From NCBI GenBank assembly GCA_964403185.1, contig CAYOFK010000099.1:1-11085 (forward strand): DNA of 11,085 nucleotides, read 5' to 3'. Every line of letters begins with the position of its first letter. The first letter of the stretch is position 1. Positions 1-5,828 of this stretch are shown here, piece by piece. The notes below the pieces were generated by a model. It did no database searches and was not told the DNA's origin. It saw only the letters and a program-made list of their open reading frames with translations. A program made the position numbers and the translations under genes. The stretch is from CAYOFK01 sp964403185 (GTDB lineage: Bacteria > Bacteroidota > Bacteroidia > Bacteroidales > VadinHA17).

Positions 1-700
1 GGTGGATGCAATTCAGCCGGGCCCTGCGTTTATCGTCTCCATCTACAACATACCATGGTGAGATCTTTGTATCCGTATAAGAAAACATTTCATCCTTTGC
101 CTTTGAATATTCGATCCACAGTTTCCGGGATTCAATATCCATGTCGCTGATCTTCCAGCGCTTCAGCGGATCATTAATACGTTCCTGAAACCGGTGTTCC
201 TGCTCTTCATCACTTACCGAGAACCAATACTTGATCAACGGTGTGCCTGAATGAATAAGCATTTCTTCAAAGCGCGGGCACGACCGCAGAAATTCCCAAT
301 ATTCATCTTCTGTGCAGAAGCCCATAACACGTTCCACTCCGGCCCGGTTGTACCAACTCCGGTCAAAAAGGATCAATTCTCCTTTTGCCGGCAAATACGG
401 AACGTATCTCTGGAAGTACCACTGTGTTTTTTCACGTTCAGTGGGGATGCCAAGGGCCACTGTCCTGCATATCCGGGGATTTAACCGCTGGCTGATCCGT
501 TTGATCACGCCTCCTTTCCCGGCGGCATCCCGTCCCTCAAAGATCACCACTACCTTCAGGTCCTGTGCTTTTATCCATTCGTGCATTTTTACAAGTTCAA
601 CCTGTAACCTGTCTAATTCACTGAAATAGAAATCTTTTTTAAGTTTCCCACTGGAGTTTTGATGTTTGTGGGTCTTGTGTTTGGATTCACTTTGATTCAT
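1..700 (-). CDS. ppk2: Polyphosphate kinase 2 (PPK2), 3' end outside window
   Basis: The reverse strand reads open from an ATG at 700 to the window edge, giving 233 residues. A lysine/histidine-rich N-terminus of about 20 residues comes first. The PPK2 core follows: a Walker A loop GRDAAGKGG at residues 56-64, a lid-side segment QRYVPYLPAKGE near 97-108, and a Walker B element FDRSWYNRAGVE at 112-123. The end of the visible part, SPWYVVDGDDKRRARLN (214-230), is also typical of the family. PPK2 enzymes move phosphate between polyphosphate and nucleoside mono- or diphosphates in the cytoplasm. Family members of this type are about 270-300 residues long, so perhaps 40-60 residues are missing. 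Direction (NDP or NMP kinase) cannot be read with confidence. It is transcribed away from the gene at 812. The family call is firm and the subclass is not. Confidence 0.95.
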   Translation of the reverse strand, partial: MNQSESKHKTHKHQNSSGKLKKDFYFSELDRLQVELVKMHEWIKAQDLKVVVIFEGRDAAGKGGVIKRISQRLNPRICRTVALGIPTEREKTQWYFQRYVPYLPAKGELILFDRSWYNRAGVERVMGFCTEDEYWEFLRSCPRFEEMLIHSGTPLIKYWFSVSDEEQEHRFQERINDPLKRWKISDMDIESRKLWIEYSKAKDEMFSYTDTKISPWYVVDGDDKRRARLNCIH

Positions 701-811
701 GAGATTCAGGGTTGATCAGTAAATATGGATTATAAAGTTCCAGATTGAATATAAATTTACAATTATTCTTTTAATTGAATGCCAGTCAAGTACTTCTTTA
801 TATTTTAATAA

Positions 812-1045
812 ATGAAATCGTCCAAACCAATTGCATTTACGGGAATGTATTTCCTGTTGATGGTCTTTTTGATACAAGGTGAGATCTATGCACAGTCTGC
901 AAAGGAAACTGAAATTGATGAGCGCAGGTATGAAAAGGCCATGGCAAACTTTGGTGTGAGTTCTGTAGAGCGATTTTTCAAATCGCTAATCGACTTACAA
1001 AGTCGATCTACATTGGCTTTTCCTCAGCCTTCACCTTCGCCTTAG
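812..1045 (+). CDS. Short exported peptide or gene fragment, unknown function
   Basis: A 77-codon ORF starts at ATG 812. Residues 1-28 look like a signal peptide: KSSK, a hydrophobic run YFLLMVFLIQ, then a likely cut after YAQ. A charged helical stretch follows (KETEIDERRYEKAMANFG). From residue 53 on the coding sequence coincides with two perfect hairpins (969-1007) and a degenerate hexamer repeat that encodes the tail PQPSPSP and supplies the TAG stop. This suggests that only the first 50 or so codons come from a real gene and that the rest is repeat DNA, so the ORF may be a truncated remnant. A TATATTTT box at 799-806 with TTGA at 775-778 (20-base spacer) could be a promoter giving an almost leaderless mRNA. 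I recognise no family. Confidence 0.35.
   Translation: MKSSKPIAFTGMYFLLMVFLIQGEIYAQSAKETEIDERRYEKAMANFGVSSVERFFKSLIDLQSRSTLAFPQPSPSP
969..1007. repeat. Twin 8-bp hairpins, one base apart
   Basis: Two perfect inverted repeats of the same shape lie side by side. The first pairs 969-976 (AGCGATTT) with 980-987 around a 3-base loop. The second pairs 989-996 (ATCGACTT) with 1000-1007, also around a 3-base loop. Only base 988 separates them. The stem sequences differ, so this is not a simple tandem duplication. Neither is followed by a T run, so they are not standard terminators. Confidence 0.7.
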
Positions 1046-1051
1046 CCTGTA
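1022..1051. repeat. Degenerate CCTNNN hexamer repeat
   Basis: Five consecutive hexamers begin with CCT: CCTCAG, CCTTCA, CCTTCG, CCTTAG, CCTGTA. Read on the + strand they encode the Pro-Gln-Pro-Ser-Pro-Ser-Pro tail and stop of the ORF at 812. Low-complexity tracts of this kind occur between genes in many Bacteroidota genomes, which argues against a genuine protein tail here. Confidence 0.6.
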
Positions 1052-1052
1052 A

Positions 1053-1081
1053 TCGTCGGACGACTTCAAGGCGTCCGACGA
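1053..1081. repeat. 10-bp inverted repeat beyond the permease stop
   Basis: Bases 1053-1062 (TCGTCGGACG) pair perfectly with 1072-1081 around a 9-base loop. The hairpin lies 4 bases beyond the permease stop codon (minus strand) and 8 bases after the stop of the + strand ORF. No T run follows on either strand, so it may stabilise mRNA 3' ends or be a REP-like repeat. Intrinsic termination is less likely. Confidence 0.6.
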
Positions 1082-1085
1082 ATTG

Positions 1086-2435
1086 TTAGCGGTCCCGGTG
1101 AAAAAACCTCACCTTCCATTTCCCGGTCATAAAATAATACAGCGGTATTCCCAGAAGAATGATTGCGATGGCCGCGAAGGATTCAAAAGGCCTGTTCATA
1201 AAGGCTACTACCATAATCCCCAGGCTGGCCATAATAAAAAACAGGGGTACAATCGGATAGCCCCAGGTTTTTACCGCTCTGTCTTCTCCGATTTTATTAC
1301 GGCGGGCAAAATACAATCCGGCCACTGCAAAAGGGGGAAAGATCAGGAGGGCAAATTCAAGAAAAATTACTATTTGTTCAAAGGATCCGATCAGGATCAG
1401 GATCAAAGCGATGGCGCCCTGAACCATAATAGACCGTCCAGGTACGCCAAATCTCGGATGCACCTTTGCCGCAAAAGAAAAAAATGCCCTGTCTTTGGCC
1501 ATTGCATAATATATGCGGGGCCCGAGAAGTATAAAAGCACTTAGAGAGGCCAGTAAGGCAATACCGCTGAGTAAACCGAAAGACCGGCCAATGCCCTCAC
1601 CAAAGGACGCTATCGCGGCTTTTTCAACAATGGTAATGGATCCCCGGACTTCCTCAAAAGGGAGCGACTGAAGTATGAATAAATTCACTGCCAGGTAAAT
1701 GACCAGCACGATAGCGGTTCCAAGTACTAATGACAGGGGCAGGGATTTCCGGGGATTTTTTATTTCTCCGGCAATATAACCGGAGGCGTTCCATCCACTG
1801 TAGGAAAACATTACAAACATCATGGCGGTGCCTATGGCCAGGCCACCTGCAGGACCATTTACTGATTCAAATAAATGGATATTGCCGGCATCTGCTATCA
1901 ACATTCCAAGGACCGCCAATCCCAGCACAACTATTATTTTAATGGCTGTCAGGATGTTTTGAATGCGGGATCCCCATTTCAGTCCAAAATAATGCAATGT
2001 GGTGAACACTGCAATGATGCCAATCCCAAGAAGTTTCTTATACCATATTAAAACAGAGGGATCGTCAACCACAGCTCCTGAAAGGATGTATTCAGAAAAT
2101 CCAAGGGCAGATGCAGCTATGGGAGCTGAGAATCCAACAAAAAAGCTGGTCCATCCGCTCAGGAAACCCATTGACGGATGGTAAAGTTTGCTCAGATAAA
2201 GATACTCGCCACCGTCTTCAGGCATCCTGGTGGCCAATTCTGCATAACACAGAGCTCCGGACAGAGCGATAAGGCCACCGCCCATCCAGAATGCCAGTAC
2301 CCAGAAGGGGTTTGGCAAACCGGCAGCCACAAGTCCCGTGGTGGTAAAGATCCCTGCGCCAACCATGTTGGCAATAACGATGCTTGTGGCAGTGACCACC
2401 CCTATTTTACGGACTATTTGATTGTGATTACTCAA
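1086..2435 (-). CDS. APC-superfamily amino acid permease
   Basis: This 449-residue polytopic inner-membrane protein has roughly twelve hydrophobic segments. APC signatures are present: GAGIF at 26-30 in the first membrane segment, the loop ELATRMPEDGGEYLYL at 66-81, GWNASGYIAGEIKNPRKSLP at 214-233, and GPRIYYAMAKD at 305-315. Such proteins take up or exchange amino acids by secondary transport; the pattern is closest to the L-type (LAT) group, but the substrate cannot be read. The start is TTG at 2435. No in-frame ATG lies between it and the in-frame TAA at 2520-2522, and the TTG gives the usual short N-terminus before the first helix. The gene starts 8 bases after the stop of a methyltransferase remnant, so the two may share a transcript. 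Peptidases elsewhere in the window would supply suitable substrates. Confidence 0.9.
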   Translation of the reverse strand: MSNHNQIVRKIGVVTATSIVIANMVGAGIFTTTGLVAAGLPNPFWVLAFWMGGGLIALSGALCYAELATRMPEDGGEYLYLSKLYHPSMGFLSGWTSFFVGFSAPIAASALGFSEYILSGAVVDDPSVLIWYKKLLGIGIIAVFTTLHYFGLKWGSRIQNILTAIKIIVVLGLAVLGMLIADAGNIHLFESVNGPAGGLAIGTAMMFVMFSYSGWNASGYIAGEIKNPRKSLPLSLVLGTAIVLVIYLAVNLFILQSLPFEEVRGSITIVEKAAIASFGEGIGRSFGLLSGIALLASLSAFILLGPRIYYAMAKDRAFFSFAAKVHPRFGVPGRSIMVQGAIALILILIGSFEQIVIFLEFALLIFPPFAVAGLYFARRNKIGEDRAVKTWGYPIVPLFFIMASLGIMVVAFMNRPFESFAAIAIILLGIPLYYFMTGKWKVRFFHRDR

Positions 2436-2443
2436 AGGGTCAG

Positions 2444-2620
2444 TTAAAATTGGTGATGTAAATGTTGTCCTCCGGCCCCGGCTTCCCCGAGTATCATACC
2501 CTCCTCCACACCTATGGTTTTAATGATCCTGTTAAAATCCCAGTTACGGTTGCCCTGGCATGAAACCAGGTGACTCAAAAGAGATAAAAGAAAATCTGTT
2601 AGAAATACTCTGTACATCAT
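2444..2620 (-). pseudogene. Truncated exported SAM-dependent methyltransferase (N-terminal remnant)
   Basis: The reverse strand carries a 58-codon ORF from ATG 2620 (a second ATG follows at once) to TAA at 2444-2446. It opens with a hydrophobic leader (VFLTDFLLSLLSHLVSCQG, residues 5-23) that could be a lipoprotein signal (LVSC). NWDFNRIIKTIGVEEGMILG (26-45) and then EAGAGG follow, which resembles the approach to and motif I (glycine-rich SAM loop) of class I methyltransferases found as exported proteins in Bacteroidota. The rest of the Rossmann fold, normally well over 100 more residues, is absent: the frame degenerates to QHLHHQF and stops 8 bases before the permease start. This fits a deletion that joined the 5' part of the gene to the permease leader. 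Family assignment rests on a short stretch and is inferred. Confidence 0.55.
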
Positions 2621-2676
2621 TTATAAAATTAGACTTTCCAACCAAAAGAATGGTGCCAATCCTGAGTTTTATTCCA

Positions 2677-2713
2677 TAAAAAACCCCTACACATAAGTGT
2701 CAGGGGCTTTTTA
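2677..2713 (-). terminator. Rho-independent terminator of the head-GIN gene
   Basis: CCCCT (2684-2688) pairs with AGGGG (2702-2706), and ACAC (2689-2692) pairs with GTGT (2697-2700) around an ATAA loop, leaving base 2701 bulged. Runs of A (2678-2683) and T (2708-2712) flank the stem. Read on the minus strand, the stem is followed by TTTTTTA about 60 bases beyond the stop of the gene at 2770. The flanking T run on the + strand makes it potentially bidirectional. Confidence 0.8.
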
Positions 2714-2769
2714 AAAGTACAGATTAATATTTAATTATCCTACGTGAAAGAGTTAAAAAGTTGATTTAC

Positions 2770-3486
2770 TCATTTCTTAAGTATTCTTCCCGCAGAACTG
2801 GAGTGTCCGTCCACCTCTTTTGGGTCTCCCTGGAAACAGATATCCCCGGAGCTGCTGGCCTGGGCTTTCAGTTTTTCTGTGACAGTAATTCGGGCATCAC
2901 CAGCACTTGATGCAGAAACATCAGCCACTTTGACTGTTAGTTCAAAAGCTTTCAGGTCACCGGCACTGCTTAAATCAGCCTCCAGTTCATCAGCCTTACC
3001 CTTAAGGGTGATATCCCCGGAGCTGCTCAGGTTACATTTTATTTTATTGGCTGTGACCTGAAGATTCATATTACCGGCACTGCTGGCAGAGAGAGATAAA
3101 TCATCTGCAATAATAGGTGTTTCACCAATAATATCACCGGCACTGCTGACAGATAATTTTGTCACATCTTTGATGGTCACATACACACTTTTCTGTTTTG
3201 CTTTGCGGATGTTGGCTTCACTGTAAACTTTCAGAGTGTTGCCTTTAATCTCTGTAATGATGTATTCATGGAGATTGTCATCGGCCTCGACCTTTATGCT
3301 TTCCTTATTTCCCTGGGAAAGGTACACATCAATGCCGGTACTGACTTTTACAGCGTCAAAATACCCTGCTTTACGTTCTTTGATGACCACTTTCCCGGAA
3401 CCCGTAACCTTGGGTCTCCACTGGCCGTATGAGCAGGATGTCAGGGTAATCAGAAGGACAATTGTAATTAATTTAACTGATTTCAT
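2770..3486 (-). CDS. Head-GIN domain (DUF2807) lipoprotein
   Basis: The 238-residue product begins with a lipoprotein signal peptide with the lipobox LTSC (cysteine 18), so it is probably anchored in the outer or inner membrane. The start of the domain, VTGSGKVVIKERKAGYFDAV (27-46), then STGIDVYLSQG (49-59) and VEADDNL (66-72), is classic for the putative adhesin head GIN family. The second half is a beta-solenoid with seven copies of an S-S-[AS]-G-[DN] motif (last one variant, SSAGR). Their glycines are at 117, 138, 157, 176, 196, 214 and 233, so one turn is 18-21 residues. No enzymatic role is known for the family; binding or envelope roles are proposed. It is monocistronic, with a terminator downstream and a divergent M20 gene upstream. 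The start ATG 3486 leaves a compact signal peptide. Confidence 0.92.
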   Translation of the reverse strand: MKSVKLITIVLLITLTSCSYGQWRPKVTGSGKVVIKERKAGYFDAVKVSTGIDVYLSQGNKESIKVEADDNLHEYIITEIKGNTLKVYSEANIRKAKQKSVYVTIKDVTKLSVSSAGDIIGETPIIADDLSLSASSAGNMNLQVTANKIKCNLSSSGDITLKGKADELEADLSSAGDLKAFELTVKVADVSASSAGDARITVTEKLKAQASSSGDICFQGDPKEVDGHSSSAGRILKK

Positions 3487-3513
3487 AACAGGCTTGATTT
3501 AAAAGATTAGTAT

Positions 3514-3542
3514 CGAATTTAAAGACGCTAAGTAATTTCAAA
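3514..3542 (-). promoter_or_regulatory. Candidate promoter of the head-GIN gene
   Basis: On the minus strand a TTTG box (3542-3539) is followed after 17 bases by TAAATTCG (3521-3514), close to the Bacteroidota TTTG / TAnnTTTG pattern, though the spacer is shorter than the usual 19-20. Transcription would start near 3507, about 20 bases before the ATG. The match is by eye. Confidence 0.35.
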
Positions 3543-3579
3543 AGCTGCAAATTATTTTTTAATTTTTCTGATATGATTG

Positions 3580-3603
3580 AAGGATCCGCAGGGAGCCTTT
3601 TTT
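3580..3603 (+). terminator. Terminator-like hairpin with no obvious + strand gene before it
   Basis: AAGGATCC (3580-3587) pairs with GGAGCCTT (3592-3599) with one A-G mismatch around a GCAG loop. It is followed on the + strand by a T run to 3603. The nearest upstream gene is on the opposite strand, so no + strand coding unit needs it. It ends about 10 bases before the predicted M20 promoter and could insulate that gene or end a small RNA. Confidence 0.5.
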
Positions 3604-3613
3604 ATTGTATGCT

Positions 3614-3643
3614 TTTGATTCAATAAGTATATTCTTATCTTCG
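3614..3643 (+). promoter_or_regulatory. Candidate promoter of the M20 gene
   Basis: TTTG at 3614-3617 and TATCTTCG at 3636-3643 are separated by 18 bases, close to the Bacteroidota consensus. A transcript would start near 3650, giving a leader of about 36 bases before ATG 3686. It also rules out the longer TTG-initiated frame at 3605 as the main start. Confidence 0.4.
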
Positions 3644-3685
3644 GGACGAGCCCAATCATTTGTAACCCTTAAATTAATAATAATT

Positions 3686-5218
3686 ATGAGTACATCAACT
3701 TCTTTCAGAATGCCGGTCATACTGTTTATTGTTTCCGGGCTGTTTTCAATATCGCAGGCACAAACTGGTAATCAGCCGGTGGGTAAGGAAAAACAAGCTG
3801 CTCTGGATTTTCTCGGCAAGGACCAAACCTTTGAAAAATTCGGCAGGATCTCAGATGCCATCTGGTCTTATGCAGAACTGGGCCTGGTGGAATCCAGATC
3901 TTCAAACCTGCTTGCCGGGACTCTTGAGAAAGAGGGATTCATTATTGAAAGGGGCCTGGCAGGGATGCCAACCTGTTTTGTAGCTACTTACGGGTCCGGG
4001 AAACCTGTTATTGGAATCCTGGGGGAATTTGATGCATTGCCCATGATCTCGCAAAAGGGGCGTGTGCCCAATCAGGATCCTGTTGTTGAAGGCGCTCCCG
4101 GTCATGGATGCGGACACAATACCATGTGCACAGCCGCTGCCGCCGCCGCCATTGCTGTTAAGAAAGCCATGGATAAGTATGGATTTAAAGGCACCATAAA
4201 GGTATTTGGGTCGCCTGCTGAGGAAACTGTTATCAGCAGGCCTTTTATGATCCGGGCCGGATTGTTTGAAGGCGTGGATGCTGTGATTGACAATCATTTT
4301 GGCAGCGCTCTTGCAACGGGTTATGGCCGTGGAGGAAATGCATTGTTTTCAACAATATTTACCTTTAAGGGGAAAACAGCCCACAGCGCCGGCTCCCCCT
4401 GGAGCGGCCGGAGCGCCCTGGATGCTGTCGAGCTGATGAACATCTCCACGAATTTTCTCAGAGAACACCTTTACTATACACACCGGATGCATTATGTTAT
4501 CATGGAAGGGGGAGAAGCGCCCAATGTGGTTCCCGATAAGGCCAGCGTGTGGTACTACGTGCGGAATACTGACGAACGGTTGGAAGACATGTATGAACGC
4601 GTTCTGAATTGTGCCAAAGCCGCTGCTCTGGCTTCAGGAACGGAATTGGCTGAAGTGAGGACCATTGCAGCTGTACATCAAAGGCATGCCAATAAGGCGG
4701 CGGCTGAATTGATCCAAAAAAATATTGAACTTGTGGGCATGCCCGTATGGAATGAAGAGGAACAGGAATTTGCAAAAGCACTGCAAAAAGAATTGGGTAA
4801 GGAAGAAAAGGGCTTCCCGGAAACTTTTGACTCACTGAGCCCTCCGTCAAAGGTTTTTGTAGGTGGAGGATCCTCAGATGTAGGCGATGTTACGCTTATT
4901 GCACCAACAGCCACCCTCAGTTTCCCCGGAGGCGTGCCGGGTTCTATTGCCCACCACTGGTCACTTGTTGCCTGTACCTATGGCTCCGCAGCATGGAAGG
5001 GTTTAAATGCCGGAGCAAAAGTGATGGCAGCAACGGCAATTGACCTGTTGACCAAGCCTGAGGAATTGCAGAAACTAAGGACTGAATTTGAAGCCTATTC
5101 GAAAGAGCATCCTTACAAACCATTTTTACCTGAGGATGCTAAACCCGCCCTCGACCTGAATGAGGAACTCATGAAAAAATGGCGGCACCTGATGGAGGTG
5201 TACTATATGGAATTTTAA
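3686..5218 (+). CDS. Exported M20-family amidohydrolase, AbgB-like
   Basis: The 510-residue product carries an N-terminal signal peptide (hydrophobic VILFIVSGLF at 11-20, likely cut after SQAQ). It belongs to the M20 metallohydrolases, closest by motif to p-aminobenzoyl-glutamate hydrolase subunit B and aminoacylase-like proteins. Visible hallmarks are GEFDALP (113-119), GHGCGHN (139-145), the catalytic/metal glutamates in SPAEET (176-181), DNHFGSA (202-208), the dimerisation-domain start KGKTAHSAGSPW (228-239), and a late histidine pair in SIAHHW (420-425). These would hold a two-metal centre that hydrolyses N-acyl or peptide-like amide bonds in the periplasm; the exact substrate is not readable. 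The frame can be extended back to a TTG at 3605, but ATG 3686 gives the signal peptide and follows an A/T-rich leader. It appears monocistronic and convergent with the gene at 5306. Confidence 0.9.
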   Translation: MSTSTSFRMPVILFIVSGLFSISQAQTGNQPVGKEKQAALDFLGKDQTFEKFGRISDAIWSYAELGLVESRSSNLLAGTLEKEGFIIERGLAGMPTCFVATYGSGKPVIGILGEFDALPMISQKGRVPNQDPVVEGAPGHGCGHNTMCTAAAAAAIAVKKAMDKYGFKGTIKVFGSPAEETVISRPFMIRAGLFEGVDAVIDNHFGSALATGYGRGGNALFSTIFTFKGKTAHSAGSPWSGRSALDAVELMNISTNFLREHLYYTHRMHYVIMEGGEAPNVVPDKASVWYYVRNTDERLEDMYERVLNCAKAAALASGTELAEVRTIAAVHQRHANKAAAELIQKNIELVGMPVWNEEEQEFAKALQKELGKEEKGFPETFDSLSPPSKVFVGGGSSDVGDVTLIAPTATLSFPGGVPGSIAHHWSLVACTYGSAAWKGLNAGAKVMAATAIDLLTKPEELQKLRTEFEAYSKEHPYKPFLPEDAKPALDLNEELMKKWRHLMEVYYMEF

Positions 5219-5246
5219 AGCCGGGGGGAATCATCCGTAGATTAAT

Positions 5247-5275
5247 AAAAAACCAGGTTTCAATGAGAAACCTGG
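5247..5275 (-). terminator. Terminator of the small exported protein gene
   Basis: CCAGGTTT (5253-5260) pairs perfectly with AAACCTGG (5268-5275) around a 7-base loop. On the minus strand the stem is followed directly by TTTTTT (complement of 5247-5252), a strong intrinsic terminator about 30 bases beyond the stop at 5306. On the + strand a T run comes only after about 9 bases, so it may serve the M20 gene weakly too. Confidence 0.85.
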
Positions 5276-5305
5276 CCAATTATCTTTTTTCGTGAGCCTT
5301 TGATA

Positions 5306-5698
5306 CTATCCTTTTGGCCGGTTCTGACTTCTGTTCTGTCTGCGTTCTTCAACCTTTTTCAGGTACAGCTCATAGTTTTTTTTGCCCAGGACGGGTTTTA
5401 ATTCCTCATTCTTTTCCTCATTCAATTCTTGCATGACTTCACGCATCCCGGAGCGGTCACCGGATTGCCTGACCTTTTCCATTTCTGCCTGTACCCTCCT
5501 GGCATACTTAAGGTTTATTGCCTCAACCTTTTTGGTTACTTTATCTTTTAGTTTCAACTCTTTGGTCATCCATTCCGTGTTTGCTTTGGCACGTTCCTCA
5601 GGACTCATACGCTGGCGCTGACCACCTTGTTGGGTGTATGCTGCTGTTAACATCAGGGACAGAAGCATTATAACGAACGATCTTTTTAATGTTTTCAT
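5306..5698 (-). CDS. Small exported basic helical protein (Spy/DUF4890-like)
   Basis: This 130-residue protein has a signal peptide (MKTLKRSFVIMLLSLMLTAA, likely cut after the AYTQ region). A Gln/Arg-rich linker, the motif MSPEERAKANTEWMTKEL (31-48), and long charged helices through residue 116 follow, ending in a basic QNRSQNRPKG tail. The layout of signal peptide, PEERA start, then Lys/Glu-rich helices matches the small periplasmic helical proteins of Bacteroidota annotated as DUF4890 or Spy-like. Spy itself is an ATP-independent periplasmic chaperone, but that role here is only an analogy. There are no enzyme motifs. The gene is monocistronic, with a terminator at 5247-5275, and is divergent from the M28 peptidase at 5829. 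Family placement is by architecture, not by a diagnostic residue. Confidence 0.75.
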   Translation of the reverse strand: MKTLKRSFVIMLLSLMLTAAYTQQGGQRQRMSPEERAKANTEWMTKELKLKDKVTKKVEAINLKYARRVQAEMEKVRQSGDRSGMREVMQELNEEKNEELKPVLGKKNYELYLKKVEERRQNRSQNRPKG

Positions 5699-5765
5699 TT
5701 TGGCAGGTTTATAATGAATCTTTAATAATTTGACAATTATCAGGAAGATTTTATTCCCATTAAGT

Positions 5766-5773
5766 TACATTTG
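5766..5773 (+). promoter_or_regulatory. Candidate -7 box of the M28 peptidase gene
   Basis: TACATTTG matches the TAnnTTTG -7 consensus exactly and would give a leader of about 50 bases before ATG 5829. No TTTG lies at the expected distance upstream, so the assignment is weak. Confidence 0.25.
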
Positions 5774-5828
5774 GGATGATTTATTAAATCTGTTTTATTA
5801 TTTTGTCCAAACAACTAATCCAACAATT

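Noticed and set aside
312..629. A 105-codon + strand open frame opposite PPK2
   Set aside because: The opposite strand encodes PPK2 with Walker A and B motifs through the same bases; the + strand product has no recognisable features.
969..1081. CRISPR array or attachment site
   Set aside because: The stems are unrelated in sequence, there are no regular spacers, and no cas, integrase or tRNA gene is nearby.
1083..1544. A 153-codon + strand open frame opposite the permease
   Set aside because: It is antisense to a well-supported membrane protein and its translation is basic low-complexity with no domain, signal or promoter.
2457..2519. In-frame extension of the permease upstream of TTG 2435
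   Set aside because: The frame stays open back to the stop at 2520 but has no ATG, and it overlaps the methyltransferase remnant in another frame.
3605..3685. Upstream TTG-initiated extension of the M20 protein
   Set aside because: It would place 27 residues before the signal peptide and begins upstream of or inside the candidate promoter.
3902..4297. A 131-codon minus strand frame inside the M20 gene
   Set aside because: It overlaps the conserved metal-binding core of the M20 enzyme and shows no protein signature of its own.
5730..5828. Upstream TTG-initiated extension of the first M28 protein
   Set aside because: It would add 33 residues before a normal signal peptide; ATG 5829 follows a typical A/T-rich leader.
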